From assembly GCA_016706225.1 (NCBI GenBank), contig JADJKB010000010.1:248001-312000 (forward strand): a stretch of 64,000 bases of DNA, in the 5' to 3' direction. Shown piece after piece: positions 33,192 to 41,479 of this stretch. The position numbers and the translations under genes are program-made. How positions within the stretch are numbered: position 1 is the first letter of the stretch; the number at the start of each line of letters is the position of its first letter. The notes under the pieces are model-generated. The model saw only the letters and a program-made list of their open reading frames with translations, did no database searches and was not told the origin of the DNA. This DNA is from Myxococcales bacterium. GTDB taxonomy: Bacteria; Myxococcota_A; Polyangia; Polyangiales; Polyangiaceae.

Positions 33192-33314
33192 GCGGGCCAG
33201 ATGGATTAAGATTGCCACCCGTTAGCGCCTGTTGACGGCCTCGCCAAGCCCGCCCATGAGCGCGGGATTCGCTGCTCGCAAACTCGCCCGCTCGCTGATA
33301 CAGGAAGTCCACCG

Positions 33315-34073
33315 ATGGCAGAACAGAAGGAAAGCTCGGTTCTCTTCTCCCTCAAGGAGCTCATGAGCCTGGAGGAGGACCGCATCAAGGCGGAGGAGGC
33401 CGACAAGGACGCCCGCGCCCGCGCCGAAGCGGAAGCCCGTGCGATGGCCGAACGCTCCGCGCGAGACGCCGAAGAAGCGCGCATGCGCTCCGAGGAAGAC
33501 GCCCGGCGCATGGAAGAGCAGCGGCGTCGCGAGGAAGAGGCGCGCGTCGCCGCGATCCATCAGGGTGAGCTCGAGAAGGCCCGCACCGAGGCGGAGCATC
33601 GCGCGCGCATGGAAGCGATGGGCGCGCAGCAAGCCCACGAACAACAGCTCGCGGCGCTCACTCAAGACAAGGGCAAGAAGCGGCTGCAGGTCATCGTCGG
33701 CGTCGTGTCCGGCGTGTTCCTCCTGGCCGCCGTGCTCGGCGGTGTCCTGTGGAAGCGGTCGGCGGATGAACGAGCCCGTGAAAAGGCGGCCCTCGAGGCG
33801 CAAGCCCGAGCGGCACAGACGGAGCTCGACCAGCTGAAACGCGAGTCGGACGAGAAAGAAAAGAAGGTCGCCGAGCTCAAGCGGCAGATGGACAGCGCCA
33901 AAGACGAGGCGGAGCGCGCCAAGATCGAAGCGCAGCTCGCCAGCGCCAAGAAAGAGTCCGATGACGCGCGAAAGAAGCTGGGCGGGCGCGGCGGCGGTGG
34001 CGACAAGCCGGCCTCCGGCGGCGGAAAGCCGTGCAACTGTCCGCCCGGCGATCCTTTGTGCTCGTGTCTGTGA
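33315..34073 (+). CDS. Coiled-coil membrane protein with Cys-rich C-terminal tail
   Basis: The 252-residue protein has an AGGAAG ribosome-binding site at 33303-33308. Residues about 15-115 form a charged Ala/Glu/Arg coiled coil (EARAMAERSARDAEEARMR). One membrane helix lies at about 123-146 (VIVGVVSGVFLLAAVLGGVLW). A second coiled coil follows at about 150-225. The last 30 residues are Gly-rich and end KPCNCPPGDPLCSCL, with two C-x-C pairs and no known family. The Cys pairs could bind metal or form disulfides. It is followed by pyrF after 9 bases, so it probably shares a transcript with unrelated housekeeping genes. Confidence 0.75.
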   Translation: MAEQKESSVLFSLKELMSLEEDRIKAEEADKDARARAEAEARAMAERSARDAEEARMRSEEDARRMEEQRRREEEARVAAIHQGELEKARTEAEHRARMEAMGAQQAHEQQLAALTQDKGKKRLQVIVGVVSGVFLLAAVLGGVLWKRSADERAREKAALEAQARAAQTELDQLKRESDEKEKKVAELKRQMDSAKDEAERAKIEAQLASAKKESDDARKKLGGRGGGGDKPASGGGKPCNCPPGDPLCSCL

Positions 34074-34082
34074 GCGAGGCGC

Positions 34083-34823
34083 GTGACCGCTGAAAAGCTC
34101 GGCGCCCACGCCGACCCCGGCGCGCGGAGTCGACTGGCTTTCGCGCTCGACTATCCGAATTTAGCGGAGGCCCGCGCCGGCGCGGAGCGTGTGCGCGACG
34201 CCGTCGGTGTGCTCAAGATCGGCCTCGAATTATTCGTGCGCGAAGGCCCACCCGCCATCCACCTCGGACGCGAGCTCGGCTGCGACGTGTTCCTCGACCT
34301 GAAGTTGCACGACATCCCCGAGACGGTCGAGCGCGCGGTGGCCTCCGCCGCGGCTCACGGCGTGCGTTACCTCACGCTGCATGCAGGCGGCGGAAGGCGC
34401 ATGCTCGAACAGGCCGCGCGTCGCGCCGAAGGCACGGGACTCACCCTGCTCGCGGTCACGGTGCTCACCTCCCTCGACGATCGCGACCTCTTGGACGTCG
34501 GCGTCGAAAGCACGACCAGTGTCCACGCCGCGCGCCTCGCGGAGCTCGCGAAGAGCGTCGGAGTGCACGGCTTGGTCTGCTCCGTGCACGAGGTCGCGCG
34601 GCTGCGCGCGCTGATGGGAGCGGCGGCCGTGCTGGTGACGCCCGGCATCCGTCCCGCCGCGGGGGCCAGCGACGATCAGAAACGAACCGGTACTCCCGCC
34701 GCCGCAATCCGCGCCGGCTCGAGCTTGCTCGTGGTGGGACGCCCCATCCGCGACGCCGAGGATCCGCCGAGCGCCGCCCGGGCAATCTGCGACGAGATCG
34801 CACAGGCTGCGCGTGTCGACTGA
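34083..34823 (+). CDS. pyrF: Orotidine 5'-phosphate decarboxylase PyrF
   Basis: PyrF catalyses the last step of UMP synthesis, decarboxylation of OMP. The 246-residue protein starts at a GTG. The signatures are FALDYPNLAEAR at the start, VLKIGLELF, the catalytic FLDLKLHDIPETV (Asp-x-Lys-x3-Asp), and TPGIRPAAGASDDQKRTGTP near the phosphate-binding end, followed by VGRPI. A full-length enzyme. It overlaps rlmB by 11 bases. Confidence 0.96.
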   Translation: MTAEKLGAHADPGARSRLAFALDYPNLAEARAGAERVRDAVGVLKIGLELFVREGPPAIHLGRELGCDVFLDLKLHDIPETVERAVASAAAHGVRYLTLHAGGGRRMLEQAARRAEGTGLTLLAVTVLTSLDDRDLLDVGVESTTSVHAARLAELAKSVGVHGLVCSVHEVARLRALMGAAAVLVTPGIRPAAGASDDQKRTGTPAAAIRAGSSLLVVGRPIRDAEDPPSAARAICDEIAQAARVD

Positions 34824-35550
34824 GCCCCAGGGCAGGCTGGTTGCAGGCCTGCAGCCCGTTCGCGAGGCGATCCGCGTCCATGGCTCGCGCTTGGGCCGCG
34901 TCCTGGTCGATGCCCGCGATCTCCCGCGCCTGGACGCGGTGGCCCGTTTCGCGACGGATCAGGGGGTAAGATCCATCCAGCGGGTACCCCGGGGGGAGCT
35001 CGACCGGCTGAGCGAAGGGGCACAGCACCAGGGAGTACTGGCCTGGGCGCCACCGCTCGAGCTGTGTGACCCGGCCAGCCTGTGGGCCGATCCCGGCCTG
35101 CTCGCCGTGGCGCTCGACGGCATCCAGGACCCCCAGAACTTCGGTGCGGTGATCCGCAGCGCCGTCGGCATCGCCGGTGCCGCGGTGGTCTGGGGCGAGC
35201 ACGCCTCGGCGCCGCTGACGACCGCGACCTTCCGCGCCTCGGCCGGCGCGGTGGAGCACGCCCGCCTGTGTCGGGTGAAGTCTCTCGTCGGCGCGCTCGC
35301 AGACGCCGCCGCTGCCGGAGTGCAGGTCATCGGACTCGAAGCTCGAGCCGACCGCGCTCTCCGGCAGATCGATTTGCAAGCCCCCACGCTGCTCGTCATC
35401 GGCAGCGAAGGCGAAGGAATGGGGCGCGGCGTCCGCAAGGCGTGCACGTCGTTCGCGCAGCTCCTGCCGATGAGCCGACTGGACTCGCTCAACGCGTCAG
35501 TGGCCTCGGGCATCGCGCTGTACGAAGCAGTTCGCCAGCGATCTCAGTGA
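34813..35550 (+). CDS. rlmB: TrmH/SpoU-family 23S rRNA 2'-O-ribose methyltransferase (RlmB type)
   Basis: RlmB methylates the 2'-OH of G2251 in 23S rRNA. The 245-residue protein (GTG start) has an N-terminal L30e-like substrate-binding part (LVAGLQPVREAIR), followed by the SPOUT knot: VALDGIQDPQNFGAVIRSA, LLVIGSEGEGMGRGVRKAC and LPMSRLDSLNASVASGIALYE, all three SpoU motifs. RlmB is the most likely member, but a related rRNA or tRNA ribose methylase cannot be excluded. The gene overlaps pyrF. A stem of CCAGG type lies at 35646-35668, without a T-tract. Confidence 0.88.
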   Translation: MSTEPQGRLVAGLQPVREAIRVHGSRLGRVLVDARDLPRLDAVARFATDQGVRSIQRVPRGELDRLSEGAQHQGVLAWAPPLELCDPASLWADPGLLAVALDGIQDPQNFGAVIRSAVGIAGAAVVWGEHASAPLTTATFRASAGAVEHARLCRVKSLVGALADAAAAGVQVIGLEARADRALRQIDLQAPTLLVIGSEGEGMGRGVRKACTSFAQLLPMSRLDSLNASVASGIALYEAVRQRSQ

Positions 35551-35627
35551 CCTAGCCCATCATCTCTGACGCGCCGTCGAGAACGGAGCTGGGCGCTGAA
35601 CACCCGTCACGCGTGCGGCCACCTGCG

Positions 35628-35642
35628 TTCCATTCAATGGAA
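35628..35642. promoter_or_regulatory. Perfect 15-base palindrome, operator-like
   Basis: TTCCATTCAATGGAA (35628-35642), 7-base arms around one central base, lies about 78 bases after rlmB and about 108 bases before the cysteine desulfurase stop. Being between two convergent genes argues against a promoter operator; a protein-binding or recombination site remains possible. Confidence 0.25.
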
Positions 35643-35750
35643 TGGCCCAGGTCCCCCGAGACCCTGGGGAAAACTCGATCGATTGCGGGGACTTGCGATC
35701 CGTCGATCAACCGTCCGGTGCAAAACTCCCACCCGACTTCGAGTGATTTC

Positions 35751-36872
35751 TCATGCGCGTCGGACTCGAACCGAAAGTACGCGACGCATAACGGAAATCG
35801 CCGCTTCGACGGCCTCGGATGGGGTGGCGTCGCCCAGGCTCACGCGAACGGACTCCCGCGCTCTCGTCTCGTCGTACATCGCGCTGAGCACGGGGGACGC
35901 CTCGCTCGACCCCGCGGAGCACGCGCTGCCGCTCGAGACGCAGACGCCCTGAAGGTCCAGCGCGGCAACGAGCTCGTCCCCGCGCAGCCCAGGCACCCAG
36001 AGGTTCGATACGTGCGGCGCACGCCCGGAGCTGACGTTGGGCTCCGCCCAGGGGGCGAGCGCGGCCTCGAGCCGATCCCGTTCGGCCGCCAAACGGGCGT
36101 ACCTCGACGGCCCGTCGGCCGAGAGCCGCAGGGCAGTCAGGAAGCCCGCGGCGGCGACCGGATCTTGCGTCCCGGGTCGCAGGCCCCGCTGCTGCGCTCC
36201 CCCGCGGAGCAGCGGCCGAAGCAAGCTCGGCGAGCCCCGGAAGACCAGCGCCCCGATCCCCTTTGGCCCGCGGAACTTGTGCGCCGCCAGCGCCAGGCTG
36301 TCGGCGACCCGGTAGAGGGTCGGCGCCAGCTTGCCCACGGCCTGCACGGCATCCACGTGCAACCGCCCGCCCGCTCGTCGCACCAGCTCCGCGATCTCCG
36401 CAATGGGCTGGATCGCCCCCGTCTCGTGGTTGACCGCCATGACCGCCACCGTCGCTCCCACCGGCAGCTCGCCGAGCGCGTCCGCCACGCTCTCGGGCTC
36501 GACGACCCCTCGCCCGTCGAGGGGCAAGAACCGCACGGGCACTCCGCGCTCGGCCAGCGCCTCCGCCACGCGAATCACCGATGGGTGCTCGAGCCGACTC
36601 GTCACGAGCGCGCTGACGCCGGCGAGCGCCAGGTTGTTCGCCTCGGTGCCTCCGGATACGAGCAGCACGTCCCGCGGGTCCGAGCCCGCGTGGTCAGCGA
36701 TTGCTTCGCGTAGCTCTTCGATCACTGCTCGGGCGCGGCGGCCGAGGGTGTGCACACTCTCGGGGTTTCCCCAGTCCGTTTCGGCCTGGCGTCGCATGGC
36801 CTCGACCACGTCGGCATGAGGAGGCGTCGTTGCGTTCCAATCCAGGTAGATGAGCCGCGGCTTGCCGCTCAT
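35751..36872 (-). CDS. Cysteine desulfurase (NifS/IscS-like)
   Basis: A 373-residue PLP enzyme that takes sulfur from cysteine for Fe-S clusters and thiolated tRNA. Motifs: LDWNATTPPHADVVEAM at the start, VSGGTEANNLAL, AVNHETGAIQPI, the Schiff-base Lys in AAHKFRGPKGIGAL, and the catalytic Cys in SSGSACSAGSSEAS. It starts at 36872, overlapping the end of the sensor kinase gene by four bases (ATGA). The length fits an IscS/NifS enzyme, and there is no iscU neighbour in the window, so the specific pathway is not fixed. The frataxin-like cyaY gene is also in the window but distant. Confidence 0.92.
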   Translation of the reverse strand: MSGKPRLIYLDWNATTPPHADVVEAMRRQAETDWGNPESVHTLGRRARAVIEELREAIADHAGSDPRDVLLVSGGTEANNLALAGVSALVTSRLEHPSVIRVAEALAERGVPVRFLPLDGRGVVEPESVADALGELPVGATVAVMAVNHETGAIQPIAEIAELVRRAGGRLHVDAVQAVGKLAPTLYRVADSLALAAHKFRGPKGIGALVFRGSPSLLRPLLRGGAQQRGLRPGTQDPVAAAGFLTALRLSADGPSRYARLAAERDRLEAALAPWAEPNVSSGRAPHVSNLWVPGLRGDELVAALDLQGVCVSSGSACSAGSSEASPVLSAMYDETRARESVRVSLGDATPSEAVEAAISVMRRVLSVRVRRA

Positions 36873-38083
36873 GGGCGAACGCCGCCGGGCGCCCGCTCCG
36901 GCACGATGAGATAAAACGCAGCCCCTCCCAGGCGCACTCCGTCGATGCGCTCGTCTGCAGGTGATACGACGCGCACGTCGCCGGCGTGTCCGCGGGCAAT
37001 GCCCTTCACGATGGCGAGGCCGATCCCCGTGCCGCCGTGCGCCCGCGTCGGCGAGCCGTCGACCTGATAAAAGGGCTCGAACAACCGCTCGACCGTGTCC
37101 GGCGGCACCCCCGGCCCGGTGTCGGCAACCACGAGCTCGAAGTGGCCCGAGGCCAGGCGCCGCGCCCGCACTCCGACGCTGCCGCCAGAGGGCGTGAACT
37201 TCGCCGCGTTGTCCAGCAAGTGGTCGATGGCCTGGCCGATCCGCTCCGCGTCGCCCTGACCGTGCAGGGGTGCGCTCGGGAGCTCTGCCGTGAGCGTCAG
37301 CAGCGCCCGCTCGAAGCTGCCTTGCCTGCGCGCGAGGGCATCCCGAACAATCTGCGAAAAATCGAGCGGGCGCGTCGCCAGCTTGAGCTTGCCGGTCTCG
37401 AGCGCAGTCACGTCGAGCAGGTTGTCGATCAACCCGCGCAGTCGCTCGACACACTCGTTCATGGATTTGAGCGCCTTGTGCTGCGCCGGCTCGAGCGAGC
37501 CAAGCTCCTGATCGAGCAACAGCTTCACGTAGCCGACGATGGGCGTCATCGGCGTCGCCAGCTCGTGCGAGATGTTGCGATAGAACTCCTTGCGCGCGTG
37601 GTCGAGCTCCCGGAGCCGGGCGTTCGCGCGCTCGAGCTCAGCGATCTTCTCCTCCAGGTGCGCGGCGATCTTCTGGCTCTGCAGCCGCAGCTGTTTGCCG
37701 GTCAGGTCCGGCGAGACCTGTTCGCGTCTCCCCTCCAGATACCCGCGCAGGGTGGCCGCGAACGATCGGGCGTCGATGGGCTTCTGCAGGAACCCATCGC
37801 AGCCCACCGCCAAGCTGGTCTCCCGGCTGCCCTCGGCGGTGATGGCCACGATCGGCACGCCGTACAGCTCGGGCTGCGAGCGCAGGCGGAGCGTCACCTC
37901 GTAGCCATCGAGTCCGGGCATGGCGATGTCGACGAGCACCAGGTCCGGGCGCTCCGCGCTCGCTTTCCGGATGCCTTCGAGCCCATCCTCGGCCTCCACG
38001 ACCTCGAAACCCGCGACGGTCAGGAGTTTCTTGACCAAGAGCCGGTTGGCCGGGTCGTCTTCGATGTGCAGGACCTTGGTCAA
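36869..38083 (-). CDS. Response-regulator/histidine-kinase hybrid sensor
   Basis: This is a 404-residue protein with the receiver domain first. Residues about 3-118 hold the REC fold (VLHIEDDPANRLLVKKLL, phospho-acceptor Asp in LVLVDIAMPG, Lys in FLQKPID). A short coiled coil leads to HisKA (FYRNISHELATPMTPIVG) and HATPase (N-box LLDNAAKFTP, G1 DTGPGVP, G2 GGTGIGLAIV). It has no membrane helix, so it is soluble, and its sensor input is not visible. The TTG at 38083 is preferred, because longer forms run into the divergent parvulin gene region. Coupling to a cysteine desulfurase is unexpected and could link the response to sulfur or redox state. Confidence 0.87.
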   Translation of the reverse strand: MTKVLHIEDDPANRLLVKKLLTVAGFEVVEAEDGLEGIRKASAERPDLVLVDIAMPGLDGYEVTLRLRSQPELYGVPIVAITAEGSRETSLAVGCDGFLQKPIDARSFAATLRGYLEGRREQVSPDLTGKQLRLQSQKIAAHLEEKIAELERANARLRELDHARKEFYRNISHELATPMTPIVGYVKLLLDQELGSLEPAQHKALKSMNECVERLRGLIDNLLDVTALETGKLKLATRPLDFSQIVRDALARRQGSFERALLTLTAELPSAPLHGQGDAERIGQAIDHLLDNAAKFTPSGGSVGVRARRLASGHFELVVADTGPGVPPDTVERLFEPFYQVDGSPTRAHGGTGIGLAIVKGIARGHAGDVRVVSPADERIDGVRLGGAAFYLIVPERAPGGVRP

Positions 38084-38180
38084 GGCGTCGACCCATCTTT
38101 GCCGGCCCACGACGTCACGGCAAGCCGCGCCCCCAAGGCGAGGCTTGAAAAGCGGGGCGGTTGGCTCTAGCAACGTGCCG

Positions 38181-38678
38181 ATGACCCGCACAACTCTGGT
38201 GATCCTGGCGCTCGCGGCGTCCGCTTGCGCCGACCTCACGGCGCCCACTTCCGGGGGCGGCTCCGAAGAAACCACCGCGGCTGCCAACCCCGTGCCGGTG
38301 CAGCCTCCGAGCCCGGTGCCGCCACGCCCGCCGGCCCAGCCCGATCCGATGGCCGCGCTCACCAAGATCCGCGCCTCTCACGTGCTGATTGGCTACGCGG
38401 GCGCGCAACGAACTCGCGCGACGCGCAGCAAGGACGAGGCAAAGAAGCTCGCGGACCAGCTGCTCGGTCGCTTGCGGGGCGGCGCGAAGTTCGACGCCGT
38501 CGCGAACGAGCTCTCAGACGACCCGAGCGCAAAGGGGCGCGGCGGTGATCTCGGCACGTTCGATCGCTTCACGATGACGAAGAACTTCGCCGAGGCCGCC
38601 TTCGCGCTGAAGGTGGGAGAGATGTCGGCGGTGGTCGAGACCGAGTTTGGCTTCCACATCATCAAGCGCACCGAATGA
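38181..38678 (+). CDS. Parvulin-type peptidyl-prolyl isomerase lipoprotein
   Basis: The 165-residue predicted lipoprotein (signal ending ASAC, Cys 16) has a Pro-rich linker and a parvulin domain at about residues 60-165. Landmarks are IRASHVLIGYAG, SDDPSAKGRGGDLGTF and AAFALKVGEMSAVVETEFGFHIIK. Parvulins isomerise prolyl bonds and assist folding of envelope proteins. It would be anchored on the periplasmic side. Its stop overlaps the start of lnt (ATGA), so the lipoprotein isomerase is made together with the enzyme that finishes lipoprotein acylation. Confidence 0.9.
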   Translation: MTRTTLVILALAASACADLTAPTSGGGSEETTAAANPVPVQPPSPVPPRPPAQPDPMAALTKIRASHVLIGYAGAQRTRATRSKDEAKKLADQLLGRLRGGAKFDAVANELSDDPSAKGRGGDLGTFDRFTMTKNFAEAAFALKVGEMSAVVETEFGFHIIKRTE

Positions 38679-40459
38679 CGGACCCGCGCGACGAGACGCC
38701 CGACGACGCCGACCCCGAAGCGGGCCCCGAGAGCGAACCGCCCAGGGAGCCCGCCGCCGACGGCGACGCGGAGGAAGGCGTCGACGCCACGACAGAAGTT
38801 GCTGAACCCGATCAGCAAGACGACGACACGTCGGACGACGAGGACGCGCCCGAGAAAGACGCCGCGACCGACAGCACGCCGGCTCCTCCGGAGACCCCGC
38901 CTCCCGCAGAATCCGGCAAAAAACCCGGGATTTTCCCGCTCCGCAAGCGGACCGCTCACGCTCTCGCTTTTGTTTCGGGCCTGCTCTACTTCCTGGCGTT
39001 TCCCGGGATCGAGGTCTGGCCGCTGGCCTTCATCTGTCTCGTGCCCCTGGTCATCGCCCTCCGGGGTCAGCGACCGCGCGCCGCCGCCGGCATCGCGTGG
39101 ACCTCCGGCTTCACGATGACGATGTGCGGCTTCTACTGGCTGCTCGAGATGCTGAGGACGTTCAGCGGTTTCCCCACCGCGCTGTGCCTCGTCTTCATGG
39201 CCATCTTGTGCGCGTACCAGGCGGGACGCCTGGCGATGAGCGGCTGGCTGTACGCCCGCGCGGAGGCTCGCGACTGGCCGCCCGGACTCGCGTTCGCCGG
39301 CGCCTTCGTCGCCAGCGAGCTGGTGTTCCCGCTGCTCTTCCCCTGGGCGTTCGGCGCGACGGTTCACCGGCTGCCGATCATGATCCAGGTCGGCGAGCTG
39401 GGCGGCCCGATCGCGGTGGGGCTCGCTGTCGTGTGCGCCAACCTGGGACTGGCGGAGCTCGTGCTGTCACGCATCGAGCGCCGCGCTCCGCGCGCCAAGC
39501 TCGCTGCGGCGTGGTTCGCGGTGCCGCTCCTGACTGCGCTCTACGGCGCAGTGCGCATCCCGATGGTGGACGCGACGACCGCCGCGGCGCCCAAAGCGCG
39601 GGTGGGCATCGTGCAGGCCAACATGAGCCTGATGGGCAAAAGGCGCGACAAAAACGAGGGTCTACGCCGCCACCTGACATTGACCCGTGAGCTCCAGCGC
39701 GAGGCGCCCCTCGATCTCGTGGTCTGGAGCGAGACCAGTGTCATGGCGCCTCAGCAGGAAGAGATCGCTCCCCTCCTCTACAAACGCCAGTTCGCCCAGG
39801 GCCTCGGCACGGCCGCCATCTTCGGCGCGGTGCTCGTGCGCCACGTCGACGACGCGCGCGAGTACGTGCTCTTCAACTCGGCCCTGCTGAGCAACAACGC
39901 CGGCGAGGTCGTGGGCCGCTACGACAAACAATTCTTGCTGGCGTTCGGCGAGTATCTGCCGTTCGGCGAGGAGTTTCCGAAGCTGTACGAGATCTCGCGC
40001 AACTCCGGGCGCTTCACCCCCGGCAAAACGCTCAAGCCGCTGCCGCTCGGCGAGCACGGCATTGCTACGTTCATCTGTTACGAGGACATCAGCGCCTCGT
40101 TCGTGCGCTCGATCGTCAAAGCAGGTGACACGGACCTCTTGGTGAACATCACCAACGACGCCTGGTTCGGTGACACCACCGAACCCTGGATCCACCTGGC
40201 GATGTCGGAGCTCCGCGCCGTGGAGCATCGCCGTTTCCTGGTGCGCTCGACCAACAGCGGCGTCAGTGCGTTCGTCGATCCGGTCGGGCGGGTGCTCAAG
40301 ACCTCGGGGACGTTCCGCCAAGAGGCGCTGGCCGCCGAGATCGCCTGGCTGAGGCCGACCACCGTCTACGAGGCCATCGGGGACAGCCTGTGGTGGCTGG
40401 TGACCGCGCTCAGCATCGCGGCGGCCTTCCTGCGGCGGCCGGCCCGCCCGAACGAATAA
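38675..40459 (+). CDS. lnt: Apolipoprotein N-acyltransferase Lnt, with acidic N-terminal extension
   Basis: Lnt adds the third acyl chain to lipoproteins at the inner membrane. The 594-residue protein has the catalytic residues of the nitrilase domain: Glu 353 (VVWSETSV), Lys 418 (YDKQFLLAFGEYLPFGE) and Cys 468 (FICYEDISASF). Several membrane helices lie at about residues 92-290. Unlike the 510-residue enzymes of enteric bacteria, it starts with about 80 residues of Asp/Glu/Pro-rich disordered sequence on the cytoplasmic side. It is coupled to the parvulin gene upstream and followed by a terminator at 40508-40539. Confidence 0.95.
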   Translation: MTDPRDETPDDADPEAGPESEPPREPAADGDAEEGVDATTEVAEPDQQDDDTSDDEDAPEKDAATDSTPAPPETPPPAESGKKPGIFPLRKRTAHALAFVSGLLYFLAFPGIEVWPLAFICLVPLVIALRGQRPRAAAGIAWTSGFTMTMCGFYWLLEMLRTFSGFPTALCLVFMAILCAYQAGRLAMSGWLYARAEARDWPPGLAFAGAFVASELVFPLLFPWAFGATVHRLPIMIQVGELGGPIAVGLAVVCANLGLAELVLSRIERRAPRAKLAAAWFAVPLLTALYGAVRIPMVDATTAAAPKARVGIVQANMSLMGKRRDKNEGLRRHLTLTRELQREAPLDLVVWSETSVMAPQQEEIAPLLYKRQFAQGLGTAAIFGAVLVRHVDDAREYVLFNSALLSNNAGEVVGRYDKQFLLAFGEYLPFGEEFPKLYEISRNSGRFTPGKTLKPLPLGEHGIATFICYEDISASFVRSIVKAGDTDLLVNITNDAWFGDTTEPWIHLAMSELRAVEHRRFLVRSTNSGVSAFVDPVGRVLKTSGTFRQEALAAEIAWLRPTTVYEAIGDSLWWLVTALSIAAAFLRRPARPNE

Positions 40460-40507
40460 CCGACGGGGGCCCCTCGTCGAACCGGCGTGCCGAGCAGGGC
40501 ATGTAGG

Positions 40508-40539
40508 CCCCGGTGAGTGAACTAACACCGGGGAATTTT
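40508..40539 (+). terminator. Rho-independent terminator after lnt
   Basis: Stem CCCCGGTG (40508-40515) and CACCGGGG (40526-40533) with a 10-base loop, followed by AATTTT (40534-40539). It fits intrinsic termination of the parvulin-lnt transcript on the plus strand. Confidence 0.7.
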
Positions 40540-40568
40540 GCGGGTTTCGCTTTCGTATGCTCACCTAA

Positions 40569-40702
40569 GTGAAAGGCCAGGTCCTCTGGCAAGAGCCAGA
40601 TGACGGGCAACTGTGGACGTGCGAAGCTCGGGATCGCCAAAAGCGGCACCCGGCTCGTGTTGGATTGTGCGGCTTCGGACTGGGGCAAAAAGGGAGATTT
40701 CG
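40569..40702 (+). promoter_or_regulatory. Structured 5' leader of the Gly-linker lipoprotein gene
   Basis: Between the lnt terminator and the ATG at 40703 is a leader of about 130 bases. It contains TCTGGC-AAGA-GCCAGA (40585-40600) and a second, longer stem at about 40622-40657 (AGC/CGGG pairing with CCCG/GCT, and CGC pairing with GCG around a CAAAA loop). AGGGAG at 40691-40696 is the ribosome-binding site. This could be a riboswitch or RNA-protein regulatory element, but no class is matched. Confidence 0.35.
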
Positions 40703-41296
40703 ATGATTAAGAAGGCTTGGCGTACTCTGGCGACGGTCGGTCTGGTCACTTCATTCTGCGTGATGGCAGGCTGTGTGGTCGGCTCTAGCGATGACAACAC
40801 CGGCGGCTCGGGCGGCTCGGGCGGTTCGGGCGGTTCCGGCGGCTCCGGTGCTACCGGCGGCGCAACGGGCGGCTCCGGCGGCGCAACGGGCGGCGCGGCG
40901 GGCGCGGGCGCAACGGGCGGCTCCGGCGGCTCTGCCGGGTACGAGTGCGAACCGGCCACGGGCGGCGCTCCGGGTACCCCGGGCGACTGCAAGGCAAGCT
41001 CGACGGACGCTTGCGAGGTCTGCCTCGAGACCAAGTGCTGTACGGAGCTGTCGAACTGCAAGGCAACGAGTCCCGGCAATCCGTGCTGGGAAGGCGGCCC
41101 AACGGCCGGCGAAGGCGAGATCTTCTGCTTCCAGACGTGCTTCGTCGAAGAGGTTGGCAAGGGCACGGATCCGACGACCGCCAAGGGAACTTGCGCCGGC
41201 AAGTGCGCCACCCCGGCCTGTGGAACGGTGTCGGGCGCGACCAGCGATCTGGTGGCCTGCATGGACACCAACTGCCTGGCCGACTGCCTGCAGTGA
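40703..41296 (+). CDS. Small Cys-rich lipoprotein with Gly-rich linker
   Basis: A 197-residue predicted lipoprotein. The signal ends VMAGC (Cys 24), then a Gly/Ser/Ala/Thr linker of about 45 residues leads to a Cys-rich domain with DACEVCLETKCCTELSNC and CMDTNCLADCLQ at the end. This kind of Cys-rich tail is common in myxobacterial secreted proteins and would be held by disulfides. The ribosome-binding site AGGGAG lies 6 bases before the ATG, and a strong terminator follows the stop. Standing alone between two terminators, it is its own transcription unit. Confidence 0.75.
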   Translation: MIKKAWRTLATVGLVTSFCVMAGCVVGSSDDNTGGSGGSGGSGGSGGSGATGGATGGSGGATGGAAGAGATGGSGGSAGYECEPATGGAPGTPGDCKASSTDACEVCLETKCCTELSNCKATSPGNPCWEGGPTAGEGEIFCFQTCFVEEVGKGTDPTTAKGTCAGKCATPACGTVSGATSDLVACMDTNCLADCLQ

Positions 41297-41318
41297 GCTG
41301 AGACTTCAGCGCGACAGT

Positions 41319-41358
41319 GCGCCCGGGACGGCAGGACCGTCTCGGGCGCGGTCGTTTT
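41319..41358 (+). terminator. Strong rho-independent terminator
   Basis: Arms GCGCCCGGGACGG (41319-41331) and ACCGTCTCGGGCGC (41336-41349) pair over 12-13 bases with one mismatch and a 4-base loop, followed by GGTCGTTTT (41350-41358). It ends the transcript of the Gly-linker lipoprotein gene. Confidence 0.75.
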
Positions 41359-41479
41359 GTGATTTCGTCTGGCGGGATCCCCCGGATCCTCGGGCCAGAC
41401 GTGCAGGACGACTCGAAGGCTGGCCAAGAGATGCGACGGGCGTGGACGGGCTGGGTCCTTGTGATACCTTCAGCCGCCC

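Noticed and set aside
33222..34109. Long open frame on the minus strand opposite the coiled-coil membrane gene
   Set aside because: It is a shadow of the repetitive Glu/Arg/Ala codons; no ribosome-binding site, and the plus-strand protein has a clear topology.
35751..35800. T-arm-like GGTTCGAGTCC on the minus strand resembling a tRNA
   Set aside because: It lies in the C-terminal coding part of the cysteine desulfurase; no matching acceptor, D-arm or anticodon arm is found upstream, and the possible T-stem is only four base pairs.
40569..40702. Cyclic-di-GMP riboswitch (GEMM type) in the leader
   Set aside because: The conserved GEMM core bases were not found in the required order; only generic stems are supported.
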